From: Leguminivora glycinivorella
Lineage: Eukaryota > Arthropoda > Insecta > Lepidoptera > Tortricidae
Reading direction: 5' to 3'
NCBI RefSeq assembly: GCF_023078275.1
Contig: NC_062980.1
Span: forward strand, 5,630,401-5,694,400
DNA length: 64,000 nt
Shown here one piece after another: positions 34,520-45,387 of the stretch. Numbering within the stretch: the stretch's first letter is position 1; each line of letters starts with the position of its first letter. The notes under the pieces were generated by a model. The model worked only from the letters and a program-made list of their open reading frames with translations. It had not been told where the DNA came from and searched no databases. Made by a program: the position numbers and the translations under genes.

Positions 34520-34592
34520 TGCCTTGGGTGAGACTTGAACTCACGGCCTCTGGATCGATACTCCAGCGCTCTGCCAACTGAGCAACCAAAAC
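34520..34592 (-). tRNA. tRNA-shaped sequence, anticodon loop AUC (left of inverted pair)
   Basis: On the minus strand the 73 nt fold as a full cloverleaf. The acceptor GTTTTGG pairs with CCAAGGC (7 pairs, two G-U). The D arm is GCTC/GAGC with AGTTGGCA loop. The anticodon stem is CTGGA/TCCAG with loop GTATCGA, so U33 is present and the anticodon would be AUC (codon GAU). The T arm is GTGAG/CTCAC with TTCAAGT, and the discriminator is A. Boxes TGCTCAGTTGG and GTTCAAGTC fit pol III promoters. Eukaryotic tRNA-Asp uses GUC, so a functional tRNA is doubtful; a tRNA-derived mobile repeat is likelier. Confidence 0.55.
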
Positions 34593-34778
34593 TTCAACCA
34601 AGCCAGCGAAATTTTCCACTACTAAGGTCAATGGGACCCGTAGCGACATCTACCGTAAGAGTGTTAAACTTCTTAAACGGCAACTGGAGTTCCAAGTCAT
34701 ATTGGAAATTCACCAGTTATGATGCGCTAACCATGCTAAGGTCAATGGGAAGTGGAAAATTTCGCTGGCTTGGTTGAA

Positions 34779-34851
34779 GTTTTGGTTGCTCAGTTGGCAG
34801 AGCGCTGGAGTATCGATCCAGAGGCCGTGAGTTCAAGTCTCACCCAAGGCA
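34779..34851 (+). tRNA. tRNA-shaped sequence, anticodon loop AUC (right of inverted pair)
   Basis: Plus-strand copy identical in fold to 34520-34592: 7-bp acceptor stem, complete D, anticodon and T arms, no intron and no encoded CCA. No T-run terminator lies within 10 bp; the nearest T4 is in ATTTTCC just downstream. Confidence 0.55.
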
Positions 34852-34881
34852 GACATTTTCCACTTTTAAATTTATTCTAAG

Positions 34882-34893
34882 CCTAACGGCATT
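34882..34893 (+). repeat. Target-site duplication of the Penelope-like insertion, left
   Basis: CCTAACGGCATT here recurs at 39265-39276. The two copies bracket the whole palindromic element, with ATT shared by the left arm boundary. TSDs of 8-15 bp are usual for Penelope-like elements. Confidence 0.65.
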
Positions 34894-35070
34894 CGTAAAC
34901 TAGAACGTTCCTTTGCTAATCCGCGAATAGATAACGTGCAAGTCAATCAGTGTTAACCTGTTGTACTTACTTGCGTATTTTTACATGCAATTAATTTTCC
35001 CACCCTCCCACCGCAAAAATAAAAATAAATACGCAAATAAATACAACAACCCACCACCAAAAATACAAAA

Positions 35071-35110
35071 CTCGACACGTGTTTCGCCTCTCTACGAGGC
35101 ATCCTCAGGA
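35071..35110 (-). ncRNA. Hammerhead ribozyme, left arm
   Basis: Reverse complement of the sequence at 39001-39040, with all core bases conserved. See that entry for the fold. Confidence 0.75.
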
Positions 35111-36931
35111 GCTGATGTTGACGGTCCGAAGTTCCGCAACCGACTGATCGTCTCCAGAATGGTCGGCCATATTTATACTTTGTCCACCCCCCCTACCAAG
35201 CAAGTTAGATGGAGAAATTCGTAATAACGGCGATGACGCAACATTCAACTGCTCATTAAGGATCAACCCCCTATTGTTGTACCTAATTATTTCCAACTGT
35301 TCCAAAACTCCTAAACGCAGCCCTTTCTCACATACATGTAATACATCAAAAGAATGATTATCTGATACAGTATGGCCACTCTCTATCAAATGCTTTGCAA
35401 AATTGGATCTTTCTGGATGGTTGTGCCTGTACGACGCCATATGCTCCTTGTACCTGGTAGTGAAATTTCGGCCCGTTTGGCCCACGTACACTTTGTTACA
35501 AACATCACAGGTCAACTTATAAACCCCAGACTGTTTCCCTTTCTCGATCCTGTCTTTTCCGTTGCAAAGCTTGGAGTGCAAAGTGTTATTTGTCCTAAAG
35601 GCCACTGGAATGTCGTTTGACTTCAAAACCTTATAAATGGCCTCCGACACTTTGCCAACATAGGTAATGCTCGCTTGACACCTCTTAACCGGTTCAGAAG
35701 AACGTGCCGCATACAACATATTGTTAACCATAACCATTCGCTTCTTTCTGATGATGCCATCAATGATTGACTTATCATAGCCGTTCGAAACTGCCAAGTG
35801 GTAAATATTGTTCAATTCGGCTCGATAGTGTTCCTCAGAAAGAGGCACAGACAACATCCTATGCACATAACAGTGAAAAGCGGCTAACTTATGCTGCCAA
35901 GGGTGTGTAGAAGAAGCTGGTATAACCGTGTCAGTATGTGTAGGCTTGCGGTAAATTTGGAATTGATGGCTATTATTTACTCTAGTAATGGTCAAATCTA
36001 GAAAATTCAGTGACTTGTCTTGCTCTAGTTCCTTCTTAAACTTGATCTTTGGATGTTTACTATTAAGCCCAGTAACAAATGAATCCAGCAGGTCCATACT
36101 CCCCGTCCAACAAATAATCAAATCATCTACGTATCTGAAGTAATACAATATATTATCATTCCCTGCAATGTGCTGGTTCTCAAAGTGGTCCATAAAGACA
36201 TCCGCCATTAAAGGACTTAGCGGAGAACCCATGGCCAAACCATCACTTTGCAAATAATACTGTCCCCCAAATCTAAAATAATTATGTTTCATACAAAGAG
36301 CAGTTAGATCTATCAACTCATCTACCTCCCCTGGATGTAAACGTTGCTTTTCAAAAATGTCCCTAAGAATATCCAAAGTCTCCCCATACGGCACATTCGT
36401 AAACAAACTATCTACATCCAACGAAAGCAAGACAGCATTATCCGGAACAATAATATCTTTGATCTTTTCTATTAACTGCAAACTATTCTTCAAATAAAAC
36501 TTCGGCCGGAACTGGGACTTTTCTCTAATAATGTGATTCAACCTCTTAGCTAGATTATAAGTTGGCGCACCCAAATATGAGACCACTGGACGAACTGGAA
36601 TGTTATCCTTATGAATCTTAGGCAGCCCATAAAGAATAGGAGCTCGTGGATTCATTGGCACAACCATGCTCTTCTGATGTTCAGTTTCAAAAACAAACAT
36701 AGAGTTCTTAATTGCATGTCTCAGATCTTTCTGGAATCCTGGAGTTGGGTCTCTCTGCAAGCTTGAAAAGTCTTCACCTTGAATCAGATCCAGAACTTTC
36801 TGATTATAACTTCCTTTCTCCAGAATAACAATGCAATTGCCTTTGTCCGCTTTCGAAACTACCAAATCATTTTCTCGCACTTTCTGTTGAATAGTTCTCA
36901 AGGCCAAACCATCAGAACAAACTCGGAACAC
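35105..36931 (-). pseudogene. Penelope-like RT with GIY-YIG endonuclease, left copy
   Basis: An open frame of 608 codons runs leftward from a GTG at 36931. The RT carries YGLPKIHK, DVDSLFTNVP, GLAMGSPLSP, YVDD and NFLDLTI; the C-terminal endonuclease carries GVYKLTC and VYVGQTGR. Compared with the right copy I see two amino-acid differences (Tyr for Cys in KF(Y/C)LKNS, Pro for Ser in LSV(P/S)LSE) and a changed 5' junction with an in-frame TAA at 36937-36935. The N-terminal part of a full-length protein is missing, so I call it a truncated copy. RT and endonuclease motifs are otherwise intact. Confidence 0.85.
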
Positions 36932-37080
36932 CTTTTAATAACATTGTGCCGGAACAGTACTTTTAATAACATTAGCTGCCATGGTTTTGGTATCTAAATT
37001 TTTACCACGGCCACGCACTATCGCTACCTCTGAATCCACAGCCAAATTCTCTAACGTCCCCTGAGTTATTTTTAGAGAAT

Positions 37081-39006
37081 TTGGCTGTGGATTCAGAGGT
37101 AGCGATAGTGCGTGGCCGTGGTAATTTAGATACCAAAACCATGGCAGCTAATGTTATTAAAAGTACTGTTCCGGCACAGGGTGGTGGAGTTTGTTCTGAT
37201 GGTTTGGCCTTGAGAACTATTCAACAGAAAGTGCGAGAAAATGATTTGGTAGTTTCGAAAGCGGACAAAGGCAATTGCATTGTTATTCTGGAGAAAGGAA
37301 GTTATAATCAGAAAGTTCTGGATCTGATTCAAGGTGAAGACTTTTCAAGCTTGCAGAGAGACCCAACTCCAGGATTCCAGAAAGATCTGAGACATGCAAT
37401 TAAGAACTCTATGTTTGTTTTTGAAACTGAACATCAGAAGAGCATGGTTGTGCCCATGAATCCACGAGCTCCTATTCTTTATGGGCTGCCTAAGATTCAT
37501 AAGGATAACATTCCAGTTCGTCCAGTGGTCTCATATTTGGGTGCGCCAACTTATAATCTAGCTAAGAGGTTGAATCACATTATTAGAGAAAAGTCCCAGT
37601 TCCGGCCGAAGTTTTGTTTGAAGAATAGTTTGCAGTTAATAGAAAAGATCAAAGATATTATTGTTCCGGATAATGCTGTCTTGCTTTCGTTGGATGTAGA
37701 TAGTTTGTTTACGAATGTGCCGTATGGGGAGACTTTGGATATTCTTAGGGACATTTTTGAAAAGCAACGTTTACATCCAGGGGAGGTAGATGAGTTGATA
37801 GATCTAACTGCTCTTTGTATGAAACATAATTATTTTAGATTTGGGGGACAGTATTATTTGCAAAGTGATGGTTTGGCCATGGGTTCTCCGCTAAGTCCTT
37901 TAATGGCGGATGTCTTTATGGACCACTTTGAGAACCAGCACATTGCAGGGAATGATAATATATTGTATTACTTCAGATACGTAGATGATTTGATTATTTG
38001 TTGGACGGGGAGTATGGACCTGCTGGATTCATTTGTTACTGGGCTTAATAGTAAACATCCAAAGATCAAGTTTAAGAAGGAACTAGAGCAAGACAAGTCA
38101 CTGAATTTTCTAGATTTGACCATTACTAGAGTAAATAATAGCCATCAATTCCAAATTTACCGCAAGCCTACACATACTGACACGGTTATACCAGCTTCTT
38201 CTACACACCCTTGGCAGCATAAGTTAGCCGCTTTTCACTGTTATGTGCATAGGATGTTGTCTGTGTCTCTTTCTGAGGAACACTATCGAGCCGAATTGAA
38301 CAATATTTACCACTTGGCAGTTTCGAACGGCTATGATAAGTCAATCATTGATGGCATCATCAGAAAGAAGCGAATGGTTATGGTTAACAATATGTTGTAT
38401 GCGGCACGTTCTTCTGAACCGGTTAAGAGGTGTCAAGCGAGCATTACCTATGTTGGCAAAGTGTCGGAGGCCATTTATAAGGTTTTGAAGTCAAACGACA
38501 TTCCAGTGGCCTTTAGGACAAATAACACTTTGCACTCCAAGCTTTGCAACGGAAAAGACAGGATCGAGAAAGGGAAACAGTCTGGGGTTTATAAGTTGAC
38601 CTGTGATGTTTGTAACAAAGTGTACGTGGGCCAAACGGGCCGAAATTTCACTACCAGGTACAAGGAGCATATGGCGTCGTACAGGCACAACCATCCAGAA
38701 AGATCCAATTTTGCAAAGCATTTGATAGAGAGTGGCCATACTGTATCAGATAATCATTCTTTTGATGTATTACATGTATGTGAGAAAGGGCTGCGTTTAG
38801 GAGTTTTGGAACAGTTGGAAATAATTAGGTACAACAATAGGGGGTTGATCCTTAATGAGCAGTTGAATGTTGCGTCATCGCCGTTATTACGAATTTCTCC
38901 ATCTAACTTGCTTGGTAGGGGGGGTGGACAAAGTATAAATATGGCCGACCATTCTGGAGACGATCAGTCGGTTGCGGAACTTCGGACCGTCAACATCAGC
39001 TCCTGA
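37081..39006 (+). CDS. Penelope-like RT with GIY-YIG endonuclease, right copy
   Basis: A 641-codon frame is open from a TTG at 37081 (first ATG at 37141) to TGA at 39004-39006. RT motifs: LPKIHK (136-141), DVDSLFTNVP with catalytic Asp205 (205-214), GLAMGSPLSP (264-273), RYVDD (299-303) and NFLDLTI (342-348). Linker and GIY-YIG domain: GVYKLTC (502-508), CNKVYVGQTGR (511-521), the Arg of TTRYKEH (526) and LEQLEII (577-582), with the Cys pair typical of Penelope-type endonucleases. The enzyme nicks DNA and primes cDNA synthesis on the element RNA; its RT is related to telomerase. The frame begins at the palindrome centre, so the N-terminus is probably missing. No frameshift or stop was seen. 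Confidence 0.88.
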   Translation: MAVDSEVAIVRGRGNLDTKTMAANVIKSTVPAQGGGVCSDGLALRTIQQKVRENDLVVSKADKGNCIVILEKGSYNQKVLDLIQGEDFSSLQRDPTPGFQKDLRHAIKNSMFVFETEHQKSMVVPMNPRAPILYGLPKIHKDNIPVRPVVSYLGAPTYNLAKRLNHIIREKSQFRPKFCLKNSLQLIEKIKDIIVPDNAVLLSLDVDSLFTNVPYGETLDILRDIFEKQRLHPGEVDELIDLTALCMKHNYFRFGGQYYLQSDGLAMGSPLSPLMADVFMDHFENQHIAGNDNILYYFRYVDDLIICWTGSMDLLDSFVTGLNSKHPKIKFKKELEQDKSLNFLDLTITRVNNSHQFQIYRKPTHTDTVIPASSTHPWQHKLAAFHCYVHRMLSVSLSEEHYRAELNNIYHLAVSNGYDKSIIDGIIRKKRMVMVNNMLYAARSSEPVKRCQASITYVGKVSEAIYKVLKSNDIPVAFRTNNTLHSKLCNGKDRIEKGKQSGVYKLTCDVCNKVYVGQTGRNFTTRYKEHMASYRHNHPERSNFAKHLIESGHTVSDNHSFDVLHVCEKGLRLGVLEQLEIIRYNNRGLILNEQLNVASSPLLRISPSNLLGRGGGQSINMADHSGDDQSVAELRTVNISS

Positions 39007-39040
39007 GGATGCCTCGTAGAGAGGCGAAACACGTGTCGAG
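39001..39040 (+). ncRNA. Hammerhead ribozyme, right arm
   Basis: CTGAGGA (fits CUGANGA) at 39003-39009 is followed by stem II (GCCTC / GAGGC around a GTAGA loop) and the GAAA core. Next comes a self-complementary short stem III (ACACGTGT), then the GUC cleavage triplet before GAG. GAG and the following bases pair with GCTC upstream to give stem I. Minimal hammerheads with a tiny stem III are a known feature of Penelope-like elements, where they self-cleave the RNA, often as dimers. The UGA stop of the RT gene is part of the CUGANGA core. Confidence 0.75.
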
Positions 39041-39264
39041 TTTTGTATTTTTGGTGGTGGGTTGTTGTATTTATTTGCGTATTTATTTTTATTTTTGCGG
39101 TGGGAGGGTGGGAAAATTAATTGCATGTAAAAATACGCAAGTAAGTACAACAGGTTAACACTGATTGACTTGCACGTTATCTATTCGCGGATTAGCAAAG
39201 GAACGTTCTAGTTTACGATTAACATGGATTTCCGCAAAGTAACGCCTGATTCCATCGATTATTT

Positions 39265-39276
39265 CCTAACGGCATT
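39265..39276 (+). repeat. Target-site duplication of the Penelope-like insertion, right
   Basis: CCTAACGGCATT, matching 34882-34893; the next bases (GATTGC) differ from the left inner flank, as expected for a target duplication. Confidence 0.65.
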
Positions 39277-40021
39277 GATTGCAGACGTTTCTGCTAATCA
39301 GAAGTTAAAATACTTTCTTGTAGTTTCTCAAACATTTTAAACTTTTTGTTACCGGATGTCACGACTTCTTAACCTATGATAATCTAAACATAGTTAACTT
39401 AATCTGTTCTGTAATTAGAAAATGCCTATGTGATACACACGCTTCTGATAAAAAAGAAAGAGTTCATTTGATGTCTTTGTTCAACAGAACAATAGGAAAA
39501 TAACTGAAATAATTGTATTATTGTATTTTAGTGTGGAGACGGTTTAAAACCCGGGTGGTGAGGGGTTAGAAATTTCTCCATCCTCTTTCCTTTTGTGAGT
39601 GTCTTCTAGAAGTCGTCTGTGGGAATGGGTTCAAAGTGTTGTGCTCGATGGGCTAGTAAACCCATCACTGCAATATCATATTTTCAACCCCTTAATTTGT
39701 AACAGTGACATTGGAACTTGTGCAGTGGTTTCATGTGCTGTGCTTAACCCTTTGGGAATACAAGTGTGAGTTATGTTTATGTATTTACATTAAGTATAAC
39801 CACAGAGAAAAAACAAGCATAGGTGGCCTAATAATCAAGCATCTGTGTACAAAGTTAAGTTTTAGCACTTTTAGCCAAGCTCGCGTAAACTTATTAACTT
39901 AGGTAGGTACTTGTAATAAAAGTTACATAGACGTAACATATTTGCGTATTCATATGCCTCTTTCAAAGTTCAACTTCTTTATCTAGTTGGCTCTTATAGT
40001 GAGTCTTATATTGAACCTTAA

Positions 40022-40148
40022 TGCGTTTTCGATATCGTATGTCAGAGGGATTTCAAAAGCAAAAATCAAAGATGGCGGCTTCAGTGTATGACCCAGGTAC
40101 ATATCGGTCCTACATCCGATATCGGATAGGATAATGTGAAAACACATA
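40022..40148. mobile_element. MITE-like element (GCGTTTTC...GAAAACAC ends), copy 1
   Basis: GCGTTTTCGATATCGTATGTC on the left is roughly mirrored by ATCCGATATCGG...GTGAAAACAC on the right, with AAGATGGCGGC inside. The same modules occur at 47383-47517. Confidence 0.55.
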
Positions 40149-40215
40149 AATTTAGTGGGTCGGAAATTTAATTACTTGACTGTACAAATGACAGATTAAG
40201 AACTATAAATAACGA

Positions 40216-40256
40216 GTACCATTATTTATAAGCCTCAAGCTTATAAATAATGGTAC
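40216..40256. repeat. Short perfect hairpin
   Basis: GTACCATTATTTATAAGC and GCTTATAAATAATGGTAC are perfect complements separated by 5 bases (CTCAA). Possibly the remnant of a palindromic element. Confidence 0.6.
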
Positions 40257-40691
40257 TAATCAATTCCTTGCATTTAAAATAGACTAGACTAAGTAAACTA
40301 GACGTGTTTACGTGTAGGCTGCTTATAGATTTACTAGAATGATATAATTATACTCGCAGATCATCCGGGAAACAATGCAGTATAGGTAATAACTGCGTGC
40401 GATGAACAATCAGTGAGTAAATCGATGGTTTTCCTACAAGGACTTGAGATATGTGGCGTTATATGCCTAAAGGATCCTTAGGCTTTAAATTCTACAGTTT
40501 TAAAATGCAAAGCAACTTTGTATAAATTTATAACATCATGATGATGATTAAAATAAAAGATTGTAAATACATACTATCATTCGTCCTTTCCGAATCCTTA
40601 TCCAAATTTTATCTAAATTGGTTCAACAATTTAAGCGTGAAGACAAATAGGTAAGTAGATAACATTTTGCATTTTAGTAGGGATAAGTAGT

Positions 40692-40817
40692 TACAGTCAA
40701 CAACACATCTGCGTATTGCCAAAAATATAGTATACACACCTTTATGTACAGGTAATAAAGTTCTGTATACATATTTTTGGCACTTTGTCTGTATACACAG
40801 ATGTGTTGTTGACTGTA
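40692..40817. mobile_element. 126-bp MITE (TACAGTCAACAACACATCTG ends)
   Basis: Perfect 20-bp terminal inverted repeats TACAGTCAACAACACATCTG / CAGATGTGTTGTTGACTGTA. Subterminal sequence (GTATACA, GGCA / TGCC) is also partly mirrored. A terminal TA suggests a Tc1/mariner-type target, by inference. Confidence 0.75.
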
Positions 40818-42554
40818 CGTTACGTGCTAACGCTAATACTGCCTGAGCCTCTATATGTCATAGGTTTTTTGACATTTTAAAGTGCGACAGTCTAACAAAC
40901 GGTTACTCACGAGAAAAAAATACATAAGTAGGTACATTTTATGTGGCATACTCTGAATGATAGTCATGATATAGGCTCTATGTGTGCTTTATTTTCTTTT
41001 TCTCGTAGCACTAAAATAGACTTTATAGCTGGAGTAAAATTAAAAGTATTAAGAGCCAGTTGAAACGACCACAATACCGATGTAAACGTTTTGATGATGG
41101 GCAGTTTAGTTTACATTCGCCTCAGTTTGTTGTTGTTCGTGGTAATAACTTCTCGTTGTATGCGTCGTGAGCTTCTCAAGACACTTTTACTATTGGGTCG
41201 TGTTTAAGCCCCAACTTCCCTACAACCCCCACAGTAAGATAAAGGGTTTTCCTTTTAATTGTATGTACAAAAAGTTTGCTGTTTATGTATGAAAATATAA
41301 TTTTGAACGAACGAAAATAATTATGAACCTGATAAAACCTAATTATTTCTTATAAAACTTTTACTTGTCTTCTTACACGAACATCTGTACCTTAGTTCTA
41401 CTAATTAGAATAAAATAGAATAAGTAGAAGAACTTTATTCAAAAACGCTTAATTTAAACTTAACTAATAACACTAACATAATAAATATTATTTTATTAAA
41501 GCGTAACTGAAAAGGTCTCCACTCAGCTGCATGCCATTGGGACCCTGGAGGACCCTGACGCTGGTCTTCCGTGGAGACCCTTCCGAGAGAGCGCAGCTAC
41601 AAACTATACAAAACAAATCATTTTATAGTTTTTGTATCTAAATTTATATAAATTTTAATATAATTATAATTTTAATAATATTTTAATGCTATGAACTATT
41701 CACCTGTAATAGTCATACTCTTTTTTTTGTTTTTACTATACTTAGGCCAGGTGCTATCTAACGAGCTAATCGTTAAAGTTCCGTAGCTAACGAAATGCTA
41801 CATAACATAGTTAACATACTGTCTGTAGCGCAAGCGTTCGGTACTTTGACTAGGCCGGCATTTGCGTTTTTGCTACTTTGCCTATGGAACTCTAAAAACT
41901 GCGCGAACATTTACGAGTGCCTATAACTCCCATCTAGTTCAATAGATACCTAATTATAGACACGATTTACACCGAGGCCTGTTTAATGTCAATAGGTGAC
42001 ATTTTACATGTAGCAGACTTATTTAATCGGCCTTTGATTGCGATTTTGTCGTAAAAGTCTTTTAGGTGACTACAACTGTCCCTGTTACTACCCTGGACTT
42101 TGCAAAAAGTCAGTTAACTGTACAGTGTACCCGCATTGTCTCGGTATTCTCTTTTTTATCAATCAGCAAAATTATTAGCTTCTAAAGTTCTAACACAAAA
42201 TTGAAAACACGACAAAAAATTGATCGACCCATGTTTGTTAGTTATCTGAACTTATCTGTTCATACAAAGGAATATTCCCTTAACATTCTACCACGATAAA
42301 TTAAATAATAAATTGATTTGATTCACTACAATTCCACAACCATATATGTACAGACACCTGAATAATAAAGACAAGATATCTACGATATTTAAACAGGTGT
42401 TAGGCCCGTAACATATCTGATACACTACTCTACATATAATTTTCGGTAAGTAGGTATCGATTACATAATTAATATATCATTAATAAACATTCGGTGCACA
42501 AGAAAAATATCTCGAAATTTTGTTAAGAGTCACACGAATCTAGCGACCATCATC

Positions 42555-42705
42555 ATTTATCATATCCAGATCAACATCACCTTGGGTTATCTTGCGTTTG
42601 CCACGGCTCATGGATCATCATCACCTTGCGTTATCTTATCCAGACAGTTTGCCACGGCTCATGGGAGCCTGGGGCCCGTTTTGACAACCTAGCCTCCGCC
42701 ACGAT
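42555..42705 (+). repeat. CTCATGGGAGCCTGGGG-family repeat with internal duplication
   Basis: TTGCCACGGCTCATGG occurs twice about 60 bp apart, each after a (C)ACCTTGxGTTATCTT lead. The second continues GAGCCTGGGGCCCGTTTTGA. Related to 1-62, 54172-54405 and 61632-61795. Confidence 0.65.
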
Positions 42706-45387
42706 TGTAAAATTGTAAATATTACCCACTTTTAGTATTTTTATAGTTTTAAAATTAGAGCGTAAATTGTTTACGATCGGCTTTTTGTGCAGCAGTTTTG
42801 TTTTGTACTAGATTTTTTAGCTTTTTATAGCGTATCTACTTAAAATACTAATATAGGGCATTGATTGTCTTTATTATTGACTGGTAATGCACATAGCAAC
42901 ACTACGTGGTAATTTAATTAATTAATATGCAATGCTCAGTAAGTTATCCATATGAGTAGGTAGTAAGGTAAGGTACGTAGGTATATCATATGGGTATGTT
43001 CTTGGTAAAGGGAAACAACTTGGTAAAATAACCTAAAATGTTGTTTCAAAGTTTTTTGTGAAAAATATCGAAAATGGGGTCTTTCGCTTTTTAGTATTAG
43101 GTTTTCTGGGTGTCTTTGATGTAAAGATTCAAAAAAGCTAATTTTATCGCTAAGTCCTTTCGAACACGACGTAACCTTAATATCTAAGCAGGTATAATAA
43201 GCTGTCGTATGTCGGCTTTAGTCCCAAATCACTAAAATATCATAATGTGTACTTGATGCCATCCATAATACACATAATACATACAAAAAATATAAATGTA
43301 TATTCATAACTACCAGACATAAATACGTCTTACATACTTGTTAGTCATTCCATTCCTACATTGCATTCGTGTTGAGGTAAAACAATTAATTATGTTTTTG
43401 TCTATCTACGCTTTGAATTGCATTGCGTCCAATTATTAAACTATAATTTGCGTTTGGTCATTTGATGTATGTATTTATATCAAGATGATATTGAAAAGTT
43501 ATTTGTTTTACTACGGGGCAAATTTGTTTTTTAATCGCACGTGCCAATATTGACACTCGAGTAAACGAAAGATTCCAATATTGAACCGCGAGCGCAGCGA
43601 GTGTTTCAGAAGGTTAAACAAATTTTGCCACCGAGTGAAATACAAAATTTTTCACCACACCAACACGATATCAGACTAATTAAAATTCATCAATTTCTTT
43701 AACATTTATGATTCAAAATCACAATTTGAATGTCAATTTTACCAGCCAGCGTCGGAATCAAGTTAAAAATTTTATGAAATTATTTTACACACTTGTGGAT
43801 AAAATGCAGCTTTGTCATTTCATTCGTTTTTAAAGTAGCAAGAGAGCCTTTACCAGTTGGTGTGGTGAAAATGCATTTGTTGCTTTGTTTTTTACTCTAC
43901 TAAGAATTGTTCATTTTACAAAGTTTTCCTTTTGACTTAGCAGTAAGTATTGCCGTCTACCGTCATTTATACTCAATTAGGCACTAGTCATACTAGAAGG
44001 CAGACGAGTGTCTAAGTATGAACATGATTGGTCATGGTTTATTTTTATAAGGAAAACGGTAATCCGCGCAGACGGATTGCGCAGAATTGGGCCAAGGGCG
44101 TAATGTATATAAAATTCGAGGAAGAGATTCAAGAGAAAGGAGCATGCATGTGGAACCGACTGTATAAAAGCAAGCACCTCAAAATGATTTACTCTTCTAT
44201 TATAATTTGACAAGCAATATGAAAAAAAAAAAAAATGGAAATATATTAAGATAAAAAAAGTTTGGTACGGTTTTGATATTTCCGCTTCTGAAAGGGTTCA
44301 CCGTTCAGTTTAAACAACATTTGCACCAGCGCCGGCGAGGTTGTCGAAATTGTTGCCCTTTTTGTCGGAACCAACCAAATTAGTCAGTCCAAAAACTTTA
44401 AACTCTGTGTATAGTTGTATATTAATACAATGTTTAATCTCAATAAGGATGAGGTTATTACAAAAACATGTTTTGAAGCTTACGGTTATCATACGGTCAA
44501 CGACCATTTTAATTGGAATGTATATTACTGAGGTAGGTCATTAGAACACAAGTAGATATTAATGTAAAATAGAAGTTACCAAGAATGTACAGAAAGTATA
44601 AAAAAGGAATATTTCATACAAACTTCCTGGGAAATTTTGGGAAACCTGGTGAATCTTGCTCAGCATCATGGAAGGCTCTATCAGCATACCAATTTTTATC
44701 AATATCGAAGACGTGATCCAAATGTAAAAGTTTTTGGAAATGCAAAAATAATAAGAACTGTGAAATAGCCCGCAATAAAATACCCACTTGATTAAAACAT
44801 ATTATGAATTATTTCACTGTGACCAACTATTTTATTAACCGAATGTTTTTTGACACATTTTGGTTATTAGACACGACTATTGTCAACATTAGTGCCTATA
44901 ACAGGAAGCGATCAGGAAAATCCCCTTTTCCTCGTCACAGGTTAACGAGAATCGAGATCTTGTACAAATAAACATTTAGGAAGCGAGACGAGTGGAACAA
45001 ATGACAATCATTATGTGTGTCAATGTCGTGCAAATATTTAACAAATGATGAAAGTTTGTTGTGCTGCAAATGTCACGTGCATAGGTATCTCTTCACTGGT
45101 CGGATTCGTAAAATAAAAATAATGGAAACGGATTTTATTGCTATTTCATGAAAAATCTCTGACAGGTGTCAAAAAAAAATCGACGTCGCGTCGTTCTATA
45201 AAAATGTGTATATTTATCAATTATCATATAATGTTAAATTAAAAAATGACTATTCTCTTTTGTCTCCGAGACGGCTAGCATAATTTGGTTATGAATTTAG
45301 ATAGTTTAGTAATTTAATTGAGAGATGATCCCTTTTAACTTGCTAGATGGCGCTATTTGTGTCGGGCAATCCTGTGTCAAACCTTTT

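Larger units (their letters stand above)
34487..34884. repeat. Inverted pair of tRNA-containing 134-bp arms
   Basis: Arms 34487-34620 and 34751-34884 are inverted copies of each other, each carrying the tRNA-shaped sequence plus identical flanks (AGTGGAAAATTTCGCTGGC and GGCAGACATTTTCCACTTTT). The conserved flanks show that a unit larger than the tRNA was duplicated. The 130-bp middle is bounded by a 15-bp direct repeat, CTAAGGTCAATGGGA, at 34622-34636 and 34736-34750. The right arm ends just before the Penelope-like insertion. Confidence 0.75.
34893..39264. mobile_element. Head-to-head palindrome of two Penelope-like element copies
   Basis: Inverted arms 34893-37054 and 37072-39218 are near identical and separated by 17 bp (37055-37071). 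Each arm contains a 5'-truncated RT/GIY-YIG gene, a hammerhead ribozyme overlapping its stop codon and about 180 bp of 3' sequence. A further 46 bp (39219-39264) follows the right arm before the 12-bp duplication. The single pair of target duplications around the whole structure argues for one insertion event. Partly inverted and duplicated copies are characteristic of Penelope-like elements. Confidence 0.85.

Noticed and set aside
35372..35620. Frames opposite the Penelope-like genes (also 38491-38739, 34961-35224, 38887-39150)
   Set aside because: Antisense shadows of the RT/GIY-YIG coding sequence, mirrored because the locus is a palindrome.
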